Shown here: in pieces, positions 9,286-17,674 of the stretch | How positions within the stretch are numbered: the first letter of the stretch is position 1 | Layout: every line of letters begins with the position of its first letter | Source of the DNA: Actinomadura opuntiae | GTDB taxonomy: Bacteria > Actinomycetota > Actinomycetes > Streptosporangiales > Streptosporangiaceae | Direction of reading: 5' to 3' | DNA length: 64,000 nucleotides | Assembly (NCBI RefSeq): GCF_030283205.1 | Contig: NZ_JASNWF010000007.1 | Span: 186,001 to 250,000, forward strand | Position numbers and translations under genes: made by a program | The notes under the pieces: model-generated | Told to the model about the DNA's origin: nothing | Database searches by the model: none | Seen by the model: the letters and a program-made list of their open reading frames with translations, nothing else

Positions 9286-9915
9286 GTGAGCGTTCTCTTA
9301 GACACGGACTTCCTGACGTGGACGAACAAGGGCACGGGTGTCGCGGTGGCTTTCGTAGGAGCCTTGGTCGTCTCCCCGGACGGAACACGCTGGTTCGGTC
9401 GCTGGACGTGGAGGAAAGTGACCTTCTGGCGTCGTCGTCATCACCATGGCCACGCACAGCTGAGTGCGGCGTTCGAAGCTTCGGGCTCGGTTTATGCCGT
9501 AGTCAATCGGTCCTGGCCGGACGATACACCGAGCAAGGAGCAATTCAGACGGATCCGAGAGTGGCTCAACGACATCGAGCACAACATCGGGAAGGTGGAG
9601 GTTGACCTGGCCAAGCACAAGAGGGACACCACGAACGCCCTCAAAGAGGCGACACAGAAGCACGAGGCTGGGCTCCAGGAGTTGCGCTCTCTCCTCCGGC
9701 AGATGGAAGCGTCTGCCGCCCGGATCGACGGTCGAGCGCTGCCCGTGATCGGCTGGGGCATCGTGCTCAGCGGCGTCCCCGAGGTGCTGGCCAAATCACC
9801 GTGGGCGACCTACATCGTGTGCCTGCTCAGTACCGTCGTCACGATCTGGGTTGCAGTCAGTGTGATCCGCGACTACTGCCAGGCCAATCGACAGTTGGGC
9901 AGGCCGGCCCCCTGA
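9286..9915 (+). CDS. Membrane protein with central coiled coil
   Basis: About 209 residues. A first membrane segment (GVAVAFVGALVV), a long amphipathic stretch at residues ~90-155 (EHNIGKVEVDLAKHKRDTTN... ELRSLLRQMEASAARI) likely coiled coil, then two membrane segments at the C-terminus (VIGWGIVLSGVPEVL; TYIVCLLSTVVTIWVAVSVI). GTG 9286 is chosen; GTG 9265 is an alternative, and neither has a good ribosome site. Membrane proteins of this shape occur in phage and element cargo, but function is unknown. Confidence 0.7.
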   Translation: MSVLLDTDFLTWTNKGTGVAVAFVGALVVSPDGTRWFGRWTWRKVTFWRRRHHHGHAQLSAAFEASGSVYAVVNRSWPDDTPSKEQFRRIREWLNDIEHNIGKVEVDLAKHKRDTTNALKEATQKHEAGLQELRSLLRQMEASAARIDGRALPVIGWGIVLSGVPEVLAKSPWATYIVCLLSTVVTIWVAVSVIRDYCQANRQLGRPAP

Positions 9916-9958
9916 ACGACCGCGGCTTAGATCTTCCCGAGCTACCTTACGAAAAAGC

Positions 9959-10011
9959 ATCGGCCCGTGCCTACCCTGGGAGTGCGAGCAACCAGGAAGG
10001 CACGGGCCGAT
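9959..10011 (+). promoter_or_regulatory. 14-bp perfect inverted repeat over the start of the XRE regulator gene
   Basis: Arms at 9959-9972 and 9998-10011 (left arm ATCGGCCCGTGCCT) are perfectly complementary around a 25-nt loop. The right arm contains the first two bases of the start codon, and the AGGAAGG ribosome site straddles loop and stem. In RNA it would hide the initiation region; in DNA it could be a repressor site for the gene's own product. Both are inferences; the repeat itself is exact. Confidence 0.75.
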
Positions 10012-11233
10012 GGCTGATGATCTCACGTGGGACGCCAACACGATCGGTGCACGCCTGCGGGTCCTGCGCAAGTGGCGGCGGCTCACCCTCACCGAGCTGG
10101 CTGGGCTGGCCGACCTGTCGCCCTCGTTCCTCTCGATGGCCGAGCGCGGACAGCGCGCCCTGGACCGCCGCTCGCACATCTCCGCCTTGGCCAACGCGCT
10201 GCGCGTCTCGGAGAAGGATCTGGTCGGCGGACCCCACCTGACTGCCGACCCCGTCCAGTCCGCGCCGCACGCCACCATCCCCGCCGTCCGGGCCGCGCTG
10301 ATGGCCAACACCCTGACGGCTCCGGCGGTGGACCGGGCGCGTCCGCTGGACGAGCTGGTCGCCGAGATGGGAAAGATCGACCGGTCGGAGTACAAGCACC
10401 TCACGGTCGGCGAGAAGCTGCCCCAGCTCATCGGCGAGCTGCACCTGCACGCCGCAGACCCGGCCGACGAACGTGCGCAGAGGCTCGCGCTCCGGACCCT
10501 CATCGAGGCGTTCCAGACCGCCACCTTCACCTCCAAGGACTTGGGGTATGACGACCTGGCCTCGGTCGCGGCGATGCGGGCCGCCGAGGTGGCCAGGCTC
10601 CTGGACGACCCCATCTCGACCGCCAAGGCCGCGAGCCTGCGGGTCCACACCATGCCGGTCAACACCCGGCACTTGACGCTCGCCGCCGCTGAGGAGGCGG
10701 CCAACGCCCTGGAGCCGCACGCCACCGGCGACCTGGGGGTCCAGGTGCTCGGCATGCTTGCGCTCGCCGCGTCCATGCAGGCGACCGTCATCTACGACTA
10801 CGGCAAGGCCGAGCACTGGATGGACCAGGCCACCGAGCTGGCCCGCCGTACGCCGGACACGCCCGGTGCGAACTGGGGTGCGTTCTCGGCCAGCAACGTC
10901 GGCGTCTGGAAGGTCTCCCTGGCCACCGAGCGGGGCGAGAGCGGCGGCACTCTGCTGGAGTTGGCGGACGGAGTGGACGAAGAGGTCATCGCTCCCCGCC
11001 GGGGCAGGCACGCCTCGTTCCTGGCCGACGTCGGCCGGGGCCTGGCTCGCGACAAGAAGACCCGCAGGCAGGCCGAGAGGTGGCTGCTGCGGGCCGAGCA
11101 GGTCGCCCCGCACAAGATCCGCAACTCCGGGCCGGTCGCCGAGACGGTTGCGGTCATGCTCCAGCAGACATACGGTGCAGCGGTCGGGCGCGAATTGCGT
11201 GGATTGGCCGCAAGGATCGGCGTTCCGCACTGA
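10010..11233 (+). CDS. XRE-family regulator with TPR-like C-terminal domain
   Basis: 407 residues. An N-terminal Cro/C1-type helix-turn-helix (residues ~10-65; LRVLRKWRRLTLTELAGLADLSPSFLSMAERG) is followed by a ~330-residue helical region of TPR-like repeats. This is the layout of actinomycete regulators often found on integrative elements and next to developmental genes; in other bacteria such proteins are quorum-peptide receptors (RRNPP type). A strong 14-bp hairpin covers the start. The next genes on the same strand (11307-12529) may be its targets. Confidence 0.88.
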   Translation: MADDLTWDANTIGARLRVLRKWRRLTLTELAGLADLSPSFLSMAERGQRALDRRSHISALANALRVSEKDLVGGPHLTADPVQSAPHATIPAVRAALMANTLTAPAVDRARPLDELVAEMGKIDRSEYKHLTVGEKLPQLIGELHLHAADPADERAQRLALRTLIEAFQTATFTSKDLGYDDLASVAAMRAAEVARLLDDPISTAKAASLRVHTMPVNTRHLTLAAAEEAANALEPHATGDLGVQVLGMLALAASMQATVIYDYGKAEHWMDQATELARRTPDTPGANWGAFSASNVGVWKVSLATERGESGGTLLELADGVDEEVIAPRRGRHASFLADVGRGLARDKKTRRQAERWLLRAEQVAPHKIRNSGPVAETVAVMLQQTYGAAVGRELRGLAARIGVPH

Positions 11234-11256
11234 AGTTTTTAATCTTCTGGGCTGAC

Positions 11257-11272
11257 TTTCACACTGGTGAAA
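11257..11272. promoter_or_regulatory. TTTCAC-N4-GTGAAA palindrome
   Basis: A perfect 6-bp inverted repeat with a 4-base spacer in the short gap between the XRE gene and the 11307 gene, inside a locally AT-rich stretch. It looks like a dimer-binding operator for the downstream three-gene run; the XRE protein is the obvious candidate ligand, by position only. Confidence 0.5.
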
Positions 11273-11306
11273 TTCAGGCGGCCGGTCAGGCTTACCGTCC
11301 CCGGCC

Positions 11307-11570
11307 ATGGACACCCCTGTCGCAGAGCAGCACCTCACCGAGCTGGCCGCCGAGCTTGACCAGGAGACCTTCCGGACCCAGATGATCGAGGTCGCCTCCG
11401 GACGTCTCGAGCTGATCATCACCAACCGCACCGCCGCGCGCCTCTCCGAGCGCGTGAAGGTCGTGGCGGACGACTTCGTGTGGTCCTGGGGCCAGGTCAT
11501 CGCGCCCATCACCGAGCACGCGCTGGCCGCCCGCCGCGTCTCGATGGTCCTCGCCGTGGTGGAGAGCTGA
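11307..11570 (+). CDS. Small hypothetical protein (87 aa)
   Basis: 87 residues, helical then beta (TFRTQMIEVASGRLELIITNRTAARLSERV), ending just 1 bp before the next start, so it is co-transcribed with 11572. No family recognised. Position after the XRE-TPR regulator suggests joint control. Confidence 0.65.
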   Translation: MDTPVAEQHLTELAAELDQETFRTQMIEVASGRLELIITNRTAARLSERVKVVADDFVWSWGQVIAPITEHALAARRVSMVLAVVES

Positions 11571-11571
11571 G

Positions 11572-12042
11572 ATGCGCTCCCGTTCCCTGATGACCCGCGA
11601 CATCGAGGTCTACGCCGACGCGCTCTTCGACACCGCCCGCAAGAACGCGCTCACCACCGACCACACCACCGAGTGCTTGCTGATGCTCAACGCCCGAGCC
11701 CGGCGCAAGCTCGTCACCAGCGTGGGAGCCGGGGCCTTGTGCGACAGCCCGGACGCGGTGAAGCAGGCCATCGACGAGTACCGGGCCGTGGCCCTGGTCC
11801 ACGTCGCGCGGTACCGGGTGACCTGGGTCCGCGACACCGTCGCCGCCGGTCTGTTCCCCGCCCCGCCGCAGGGCGAGCCCCGCAAGCTCATCGCCGTCGA
11901 GGGCTACTGGCCCGCCAAGGGCTTCACGTACCTGCGCATGGCCCAGGTGCTGGAGGCCGGGGGCATCCGCGACGTCATCGAGCTGGACACTCCCGACGTG
12001 ACCGCCGGGAGCTGGCTCCAGGATCTGCTGCCCCACCGCTGA
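11572..12042 (+). CDS. Hypothetical protein (156 aa)
   Basis: 156 residues, mostly helical in the first 100, then a short beta-rich end (RKLIAVEGYWPAKGFTYLRMAQVLEAGGIRDVIELDTPDV). It follows the 87-aa gene by one base and precedes 12056 by 13 bp. No catalytic motif is visible and no family recognised. Confidence 0.65.
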   Translation: MRSRSLMTRDIEVYADALFDTARKNALTTDHTTECLLMLNARARRKLVTSVGAGALCDSPDAVKQAIDEYRAVALVHVARYRVTWVRDTVAAGLFPAPPQGEPRKLIAVEGYWPAKGFTYLRMAQVLEAGGIRDVIELDTPDVTAGSWLQDLLPHR

Positions 12043-12055
12043 CTGGAGAGACCCC

Positions 12056-12529
12056 ATGCACCGTGCTCCGTCCTCCCATGACCGAATCGACACCCTCCCG
12101 TCCCGGCCCCGAGCCATGTCCCGCGCGGGAGTGGTGCTGCTCGCGGGGGCCGTCCTCCTGGTGCTTATCAGCCTCGCCGCCTGGGTGGCCCTTTCCCGCG
12201 CTGACGGCTCGCCGCATACTGACGTACGGCTTTCCTCGGCACCGGAGGACACCCGTACGGCTCCGGCCGCTCAAGGGCCTGCTGAGGCTTGTCAGCACCA
12301 TGTGGTCCAGGCCCTGAGCCACTACGTCCAGGAGACCCGACAGGGAGGGGACTCGAGCCTCGCCGTCTCCAACGCCATGCAGCAGCTCGACACCATCGAG
12401 TTCCAGGTCTTCGGCGGTGTCCTGAACACCTTCCTGGAGGCGGACGAGGTGGGGCGGCGGTTTGGCATCGCCGCTCAGATCCAGACGGTCATGCCCGGCA
12501 TCAAGCGTGGCTGTTCCCAGGCTTACTGA
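12056..12529 (+). CDS. Single-pass membrane / exported hypothetical protein
   Basis: 157 residues with one membrane segment near residues 24-48 (GVVLLAGAVLLVLISLAAWVAL) after a basic start, then an extracytoplasmic helical domain holding two Cys (EACQHHV, KRGCSQAY) that could form a disulfide. A GGAGAG ribosome site supports ATG 12056; ATG 12116 is an alternative. Last gene of the run begun at 11307. Confidence 0.65.
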   Translation: MHRAPSSHDRIDTLPSRPRAMSRAGVVLLAGAVLLVLISLAAWVALSRADGSPHTDVRLSSAPEDTRTAPAAQGPAEACQHHVVQALSHYVQETRQGGDSSLAVSNAMQQLDTIEFQVFGGVLNTFLEADEVGRRFGIAAQIQTVMPGIKRGCSQAY

Positions 12530-12884
12530 CGCTTTGAAGATCGAGCAGGAGCTGGTGGACGCAATTTTTTCCACGCTCTCAACGAGCACCCGCTCGAGGC
12601 GTGTGGGAAGCTGTGCGGTGCTGCGGCGAGCCCACGCGCGCCGTCACGGGACGACCGCCATGCAATTCAAATGCATGCCGAGAAGCTAGCGGCCTTGTCC
12701 GCCGGCCTCGACTCGTTTCTGCCCAGGTGGGCGGGAGCGGATCGGCCACCCAGGTGGCGGGTGCCGATCAAGCGGCTTGAAGCGTACGAACTCGAACATC
12801 GGTGGCCTGCACGCCCGTATGACGTTCGTCTGTAGGGCCAGGGCACCGTCGACCATAAGTCCGGTAAGACCTGAGGAGGTCTGT
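12530..12884. other. Non-coding gap with small palindrome
   Basis: About 355 bp without a convincing gene. It contains an inverted repeat CATGCA / TGCATG (12659-12677, 7-nt loop) and an AT-richer patch. The last ~40 bp carry the AGGAGG ribosome site of the 12885 gene. Some short frames exist but lack ribosome sites. Confidence 0.45.
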
Positions 12885-13148
12885 ATGGCAGGCAAGTCCG
12901 AAACTCCGGCGACCATCTTCGCCGAGACGCTCACACTCCCCGACGGCCGCACCGTGCGTGTGCGCGCCTACCAGAACGGTGAGGTCCGGATCCGCCTGGA
13001 CAGGTGCCCCTATGTGATCAGCGAGGCGTACTTGAGCGGCGGACCGGACGACCACGCAATCATCAAGTTGTCGCCGGGCAAACAGGGCAGCGCGACGTAC
13101 GGCAGCCGCGTGGACGCACCGGCGATCCCGGAAGGCACCAAGGACTGA
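12885..13148 (+). CDS. Small hypothetical protein (87 aa)
   Basis: 87 residues with a beta-rich pattern (IFAETLTLPDGRTVRVRAYQNGEVRIRLDRCPYVISEAYL would form strands). ATG has a strong AGGAGG site six bases upstream. It stands alone, with a GC-rich stretch after the stop. Such small beta proteins are frequent on actinomycete elements; function unknown. Confidence 0.65.
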   Translation: MAGKSETPATIFAETLTLPDGRTVRVRAYQNGEVRIRLDRCPYVISEAYLSGGPDDHAIIKLSPGKQGSATYGSRVDAPAIPEGTKD

Positions 13149-13275
13149 CGCTGCAACGATGAGGCCCCGTCCAGCAGGGTGCTGGTGCGGGGCCTCGCTG
13201 ATCGCGTAGGCCTTTTCGGGTGTGCGGGGTACACCACTCACATGCATGACGACGAGAACGAGGAGCATGACGCCA

Positions 13276-14046
13276 TCAGTACAAGATGATCTTGCTGCTC
13301 TCGGGACGTGGTTCCGCAGGACGCTCGATCTTGTAGCCAAGGTCCTCCAACACCCTGACTGCCTCCGCCGGACAGTCACGGACGACAACTCCGGCCTGAA
13401 GCCTGCGCCAGGCACGGCGGCCTTCGTCTATGGCGTCCTTCCAGCCGGCCTCGCAGTCGATGCCGAACTCCTCGACCAAGAACTGGAGGACGTCCTCCAG
13501 GCAGGGGCGGAATCGCGGACCGCCCAAAGGGAAGTGGAGATCGGAGAGCTGGGGCACGACCGGTGTGTCTGCGTCCAGTTGGGCGGTCCGCTTCCTGACG
13601 CGGGCGTTGCTGCGCTTGCCAGTCAGCAGTAGGTAGACGGTCTCGTCGCGGTGCGCGTGGATGTGGAAGTGGGCGCACGGCACATTGCTCTCAGGATGGC
13701 GCAGGTACTCCCAGCGGAACAGCGGCTCTGGTTTGCGCACCATACGGACTCGGGCTGTGGAGTCCCCGATGGCCAGAAAGCTGCGGTGCCCATCCCAGGT
13801 GCACTGGAGTTGAACAATCAACTCCAGCCGGAGCTTGCCGTCGATCTTGATGGGGATCGGGGGAGAGGGCTCCGCCTCGGGCGTCCGAGACCGGATCAGT
13901 AGCCGCCGTGCCCCACGCTTACCGCTCTCATACACGGCTTCAAAGACGGGCACGTCCGGACCGAGGACGCCCCGCACGGTACGCGTGAGGTCGTTGGCGA
14001 ACGTCTCGGCTTGCCGCGTGAGGTCTTGGTCCTCTCCAGCGAGCAT
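13276..14046 (-). CDS. Hypothetical protein with HFHIHAH motif
   Basis: 256 residues, soluble. The middle contains ESNVPCAHFHIHAHRDETVY, a His-rich stretch that could bind metal, preceded by beta-rich sequence (LRLELIVQLQCTWDGHRSFLAIGDS). The C-terminal third is helical (DVLQFLVEEFGIDCEAGWKDAI). Its ATG overlaps the stop of the frameshifted small gene upstream (TGATG), so the pair is a coupled two-gene unit like a toxin-antitoxin or two-component cargo. No family recognised with confidence. Confidence 0.7.
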   Translation of the reverse strand: MLAGEDQDLTRQAETFANDLTRTVRGVLGPDVPVFEAVYESGKRGARRLLIRSRTPEAEPSPPIPIKIDGKLRLELIVQLQCTWDGHRSFLAIGDSTARVRMVRKPEPLFRWEYLRHPESNVPCAHFHIHAHRDETVYLLLTGKRSNARVRKRTAQLDADTPVVPQLSDLHFPLGGPRFRPCLEDVLQFLVEEFGIDCEAGWKDAIDEGRRAWRRLQAGVVVRDCPAEAVRVLEDLGYKIERPAEPRPESSKIILY

Positions 14047-14223
14047 CAGTCGTTGAGGAGGTAGTCGATATTGTTGACGGCGTCGAGAATGTCCATTTGC
14101 TCCGCAGTGAGCTGGTAGGTCTCGGCACGCTCACGTAGTTCGTCCTCGGATGCCGGCCCGCCGCAGAAGGTGTTGGCGTTCTTGCTTCAGTTCCTCGGCG
14201 GACCTACTGATCACCGTGGCCAT
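14046..14223 (-). pseudogene. Small helical gene interrupted by a frameshift (partner of 13276-14046)
   Basis: From ATG 14223, with AGGAGG ribosome site, the frame reads ATVISRSAEELKQERQHLL then runs to a stop after 31 codons. One base offset, the sequence continues ASEDELRERAETYQLTAEQM...NNIDYLLND and ends in TGA overlapping the next start. No start codon exists in the second frame, so it is reached only by a shift near 14160-14170. The joined ~59-residue product looks like one helical, antitoxin-sized protein. It may be a real frameshift mutation, a sequencing error or programmed shifting. Confidence 0.6.
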
Positions 14224-14402
14224 GGGGTCCTCCTGAGGTCCGGTGTCGTCCATAGGCTCAGTTAACCCGCGGCCTCGGACACTCTCTGGGCGCGGGCACG
14301 CTGGCCTGGTTAAAGGTCTTCCCGCACAGTAGCCCAGGAAGCTGAAGGACTAGGAGTACTCGGTCAAACCGATCCTCGGTGGCTTACCTCTGTGTGAGCG
14401 CC

Positions 14403-15206
14403 TCATCGCAATCCGAACAGCCACCGCCTCAGTTCTTCTCGGAGGAGGCCGTCGAGGGCGTCTGGGTGTTCGACATGATGCGTCCCGATCCTGATCGTGC
14501 GGACGCCGCAGCGGTCCCAGTGCCGGTCGCGGTCGGCATCGTCGGCCTTACGCGTGGTCCGGTAGTGGTGGGGGCCATCTACCTCGATGACGAGCGCCCG
14601 TCCGTTCCCGATGACGACGAAGTCCGGGCTGCGGACGCCGGCGTCTCTAAGTTTCGCCCCCGCAAGGGGCAAGATGGCCAACGCCTTCTCCGGCGGACAA
14701 TCCCGCTGAATGCCCACGAGCAGCTCGTAGACGACGACCTCGGCTCGGCTGGTGAACGTCAGCCCGTCCCGGGTGGGGTATCCCCCCGCCGTCCGCTCCC
14801 GCCGCGCCTGGTTGGTTGGAGGTGCGATCGTTTCCAGGTGGGCTTTGCTACGCCAGTCAGGGTCGACCGATGGCAAAGGCTCCGGCGCGGGCTGGACGAC
14901 CAAGCTGAAGACGTCTTCTCGGCCATGCCTCGTCAGCACGGTTTCCAGCTTGGTCCAGATCCGGCCGATGATCTCCTGCGTGTACTCATTCTCCGAGAAA
15001 GGGGGCACCTGGAGGACAGCCTCGTATGAGGCGGCGGTCCAGTTGTCGCCCGGGATCGGATTGAAGTAGCCACCGTCCCGGCGAACGGACAGCTTGGCCT
15101 GTAGGACGAGCCGCTGGGCGAGTTCGTCCCCGGCCTCCCCGAGCAGGTGATGGGTCTGGCCCAGTACACGGTCGAGGTCGTCCTCGGCGTCGTCTTCGAG
15201 GGGCAT
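14403..15206 (-). CDS. Putative PD-(D/E)XK-type nuclease (DUF559/Vsr-like C-terminus)
   Basis: About 267 residues. The C-terminal ~100 show SPDFVVIGNGRALVIEVDGPHH followed by ADRDRHWDRCGVRTIRI, the D-x(n)-ExD pattern plus a following Arg-rich helix of DUF559/Vsr-like endonuclease folds. The N-terminal part is unassigned. ATG 15206 or TTG 15233 may be the start; neither has an ideal ribosome site. Nucleases of this fold occur in restriction and defence modules; here it lies near the AbiGi-like and HEPN-like genes, suggesting element-borne defence. Enzyme specificity is unknown. Confidence 0.65.
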   Translation of the reverse strand: MPLEDDAEDDLDRVLGQTHHLLGEAGDELAQRLVLQAKLSVRRDGGYFNPIPGDNWTAASYEAVLQVPPFSENEYTQEIIGRIWTKLETVLTRHGREDVFSLVVQPAPEPLPSVDPDWRSKAHLETIAPPTNQARRERTAGGYPTRDGLTFTSRAEVVVYELLVGIQRDCPPEKALAILPLAGAKLRDAGVRSPDFVVIGNGRALVIEVDGPHHYRTTRKADDADRDRHWDRCGVRTIRIGTHHVEHPDALDGLLREELRRWLFGLR

Positions 15207-15233
15207 GACGCCAAGGATCTCACTGCGTGCCAA

Positions 15234-15828
15234 CCTCCGTAGAAGTCACGCGGAGCCATCCCACAAGAGAGCATTCGTCGCGGCCGCTCTGTGGTCACTG
15301 TCCCCATCTCGGGATCCCGAACGGAGCGACTCGAAGTAGGACGACGCATTCGAGCTGTCCTGCGAGACGTGCCGTGGCCGTGAGGACGAGGACTGTCCTC
15401 ACGCCGTCCGTACCTGGTCCCGGATCCGCACCGGCTGATCGCGGTACGGACCTGGCAGGACGAGGACGGTACCCGTCCTGCAAGGACGGGCCTGGCGAGT
15501 TCGCTCTCGTTCCGGCCTCTCAGGACGGACAGCCTGGACGACGCGGACGACGTTCTGGTCCGGGCACGTGACGTTGGTAGTCCCAGCTCAAGCTGTTGGT
15601 CTCGTCTACGACGAGGGCCTACCTCGTTCTCGACGTCGACCTGATGGCGTACGCCTGGCCTCAGAACGATGGCGTACCCCGTACTTCAGCGCGGCCAGCA
15701 CAGCGTTCTCGATAGCGTTCCGGACGCCAGGCCTTGCAGCCGCTTCGGTGACTGGTGGGCCTGACATAGGCCACTACGTGTATGTGGGGGGCGACTGATC
15801 GGTACAGCATGAGGACGAAGGAGCTGGG
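15234..15828. other. Non-coding region with three stacked hairpins (candidate origin or transfer site)
   Basis: About 590 bp with no supportable gene. It has perfect inverted repeats at 15381-15401 (TGAGGAC/GTCCTCA), 15406-15451 (GTCCGTACC/GGTACGGAC) and 15472-15490 (CCCGTCCT/AGGACGGG). The decamer GGACGAGGAC is present twice, inside the first and just before the third hairpin. Clustered hairpins and direct repeats in an element carrying its own replication protein suggest an origin of replication or transfer; this is inference. Confidence 0.5.
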
Positions 15829-16494
15829 GTGCTCGGCTATCGAGGCAATGAGAACTGGCGCGACATGTCGGAGTACCTCGTCCACCTGACGGACGTCGAT
15901 GCCTGGGGGACGATCCTCAGAGATCATGTGATCAAGGCTGAGAGGCCGCTGGGGACTGCCACGAACCTCGCGGAAAAGGGTGAGCTGGACCGGACACAGC
16001 ACGCCCTCTGCCTAAGTGAGATCCCGCTGGACCAACTGGATCGGCTCGTCGAACAGCACGGTCGACTGGGCATCGGCTTCCGGCGGTCGTTCGTCCGGGA
16101 GCGTGGCGGTGCGCCGGTCTGGTACGTCCACCGCGACACCACCGACCTAGCAGAGGCCATCCAGAAGGTCGTGGGTCAGGCGATGGTCGGTGGCATTAAC
16201 CCTGCCGACCCCATCTGGAAGCTCACGCCGTTCATCGACAAGCCCGGTTCGGGATCGTGGGGTCGCTATGAGTTCGAGTGGGAACGCGAGTGGCGCGTGC
16301 TCGGGGATCTGGAGTTCCGCGTCGGGAACATCGAGTTCCTGATCATCCCGGAGGAGGATCAGCCCTGGTTGCGAGAGCGCTGGGCCGCGAACTTCTGGGA
16401 GAGCATGCCGCCGGTCATCGACATCACCTGGGAGATGGGCCGGCTGCAAGCGGCTCTCATCGACTACAAGTTGTCCGAGGACGAGGCCGCCTGA
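15829..16494 (+). CDS. AbiGi-like abortive-infection protein
   Basis: 221 residues. The run CLSEIPLDQLDRL...HGRLGIGFRRSFV...GGAPVWYVHRD, with a later FEWEREWRVLG, matches the conserved core of the AbiGi putative phage-resistance toxins, a family whose members belong to broad abortive-infection systems. I recognise this from motif pattern only. GTG 15829 is supported by AAGGAG six bases upstream. It lies next to a convergent HEPN-like gene, and their 3' ends are 38 bp apart. The AbiGii nucleotidyltransferase partner was not found. Confidence 0.65.
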   Translation: MLGYRGNENWRDMSEYLVHLTDVDAWGTILRDHVIKAERPLGTATNLAEKGELDRTQHALCLSEIPLDQLDRLVEQHGRLGIGFRRSFVRERGGAPVWYVHRDTTDLAEAIQKVVGQAMVGGINPADPIWKLTPFIDKPGSGSWGRYEFEWEREWRVLGDLEFRVGNIEFLIIPEEDQPWLRERWAANFWESMPPVIDITWEMGRLQAALIDYKLSEDEAA

Positions 16495-16532
16495 ACAGGT
16501 GAGCCGCGAGATGCGCTCAATCAGGAGGATGG

Positions 16533-17354
16533 CTACATCGGGATCGTGTCGATGAGGCTGTCGGACTTGAGGGTGTCAACGTTGGGTAGCGCGCCCGTGT
16601 CCCAGCGGATCGACCAGATCACGGGGTCGGCAGCACGTACGACGGCTCCAAGGTCGTCCAGGATGGCCATCACACGTTCGTGGCGGAGCTGAACTTGGCC
16701 TCCCACCGATGCCTCGTCCCAGATGTCGGCGTGCTTACTCGGGTCCTTGGCGAAGGCGACCACGTGATCGTCGGCGAAGCGTACTCGCCGCTCCTCAGTC
16801 CGGAGTTCGCCGCGCTGATGGGTCAACAGATGACGGAGGTCTCGGATGAATCTCACCCGGTCGGTCTCAACGTTGTTGCCGAGTTCTTTGTGGAAGCGGA
16901 CGAGCGTGGGCCACCTCGGGCTCTGCTGGGCCCCCTTCGTGTGGAGGAGCATCCGGTATTTCTGTCCCGCTTCGTCCGTCCACCAGTACCTGTCGAGAGC
17001 CTCCTGTCCGGCCTGCTCCAGGTAGACCTCGAAGAACGTCACCGCTTCCCTGATCACGGTGGCACGGACGATCCACTCGAACTCATCAGGCCCGAGCCCA
17101 TCCACAGCGTGATGGAACGCGTCGGCCTGCTCATAGCCGCTGGAATCTTCAGGATTGAAATTGCGGTTCGCGGTCTCGCCAGCCGAAGTCCAGTACTCGT
17201 CGAATCCCCGATCGGCCCATCCCAAGGCCAGCTTGGCGAACGCCCTGATCTCGGTGTCGGTGGCTTTCCACGCCTCGAAGGCTCTGCTGACCATGCCTGT
17301 ACTCTCGTTCCAGCTCACGTTGCCGAGGGTAGAGATGGCCAGATCTTCAGGCAC
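16533..17354 (-). CDS. HEPN-like domain protein (putative RNase)
   Basis: 273 residues. A helical region contains RFIRDLRHLLTHQRGEL, with an R-x4-H motif (RHLLTH) of the kind that forms the ribonuclease site in HEPN toxins and defence proteins. The N-terminal half (FAKLALGWADRGFDEYW...ATVIREAVTFFEVYLEQ) would supply the other HEPN helices. No partner nucleotidyltransferase is seen. It converges on the AbiGi-like gene. It is distinct in sequence from the three HEPN-zinc-ribbon proteins at 20.5-24.3 kb. Confidence 0.6.
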   Translation of the reverse strand: MPEDLAISTLGNVSWNESTGMVSRAFEAWKATDTEIRAFAKLALGWADRGFDEYWTSAGETANRNFNPEDSSGYEQADAFHHAVDGLGPDEFEWIVRATVIREAVTFFEVYLEQAGQEALDRYWWTDEAGQKYRMLLHTKGAQQSPRWPTLVRFHKELGNNVETDRVRFIRDLRHLLTHQRGELRTEERRVRFADDHVVAFAKDPSKHADIWDEASVGGQVQLRHERVMAILDDLGAVVRAADPVIWSIRWDTGALPNVDTLKSDSLIDTIPM

Positions 17355-17674
17355 CCGGATATCCGAGGCGAGACGGTTCGGTGGCGGATCGCGGACTATC
17401 GAGGACAGCGGCCGAGGGCGGTCCTCACGAGGACGTGCAGGATGTCGTTCCCCAGTTTCATTGGTAGCGGGTACGTGACCTGCGAGACCAGGCCGATAGG
17501 GGCCTGCCGTACCCGCTCCGCTCGCGATGCGGTTGCCGGCACGGGCCTCGCATTCTCCTGAGTAGGGCGTTCACGAATGAGTTCGTGTACGGAGGCGTAC
17601 TGTCCTGCGCGCTCGGGCTCCTCCCTAAGGAGTGAGGCGGACCGCCCGCTTCATCCGACGTGGGGGAGGGCCTC
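17355..17674. promoter_or_regulatory. Intergenic region with CACGAA/TTCGTG palindrome
   Basis: 320 bp separating the divergent HEPN-like gene (-) and HTH gene (+). It holds an inverted repeat CACGAA-N4-TTCGTG at 17572-17587 and a short CTCCT/AGGAG hairpin near 17620-17635. Likely the control region for the HTH/replication genes; no gene is supported within it. Confidence 0.45.

Noticed and set aside
15227..15571. 114-codon + strand frame in the hairpin-rich gap
   Set aside because: Low complexity, crosses all three hairpins, no ribosome site.
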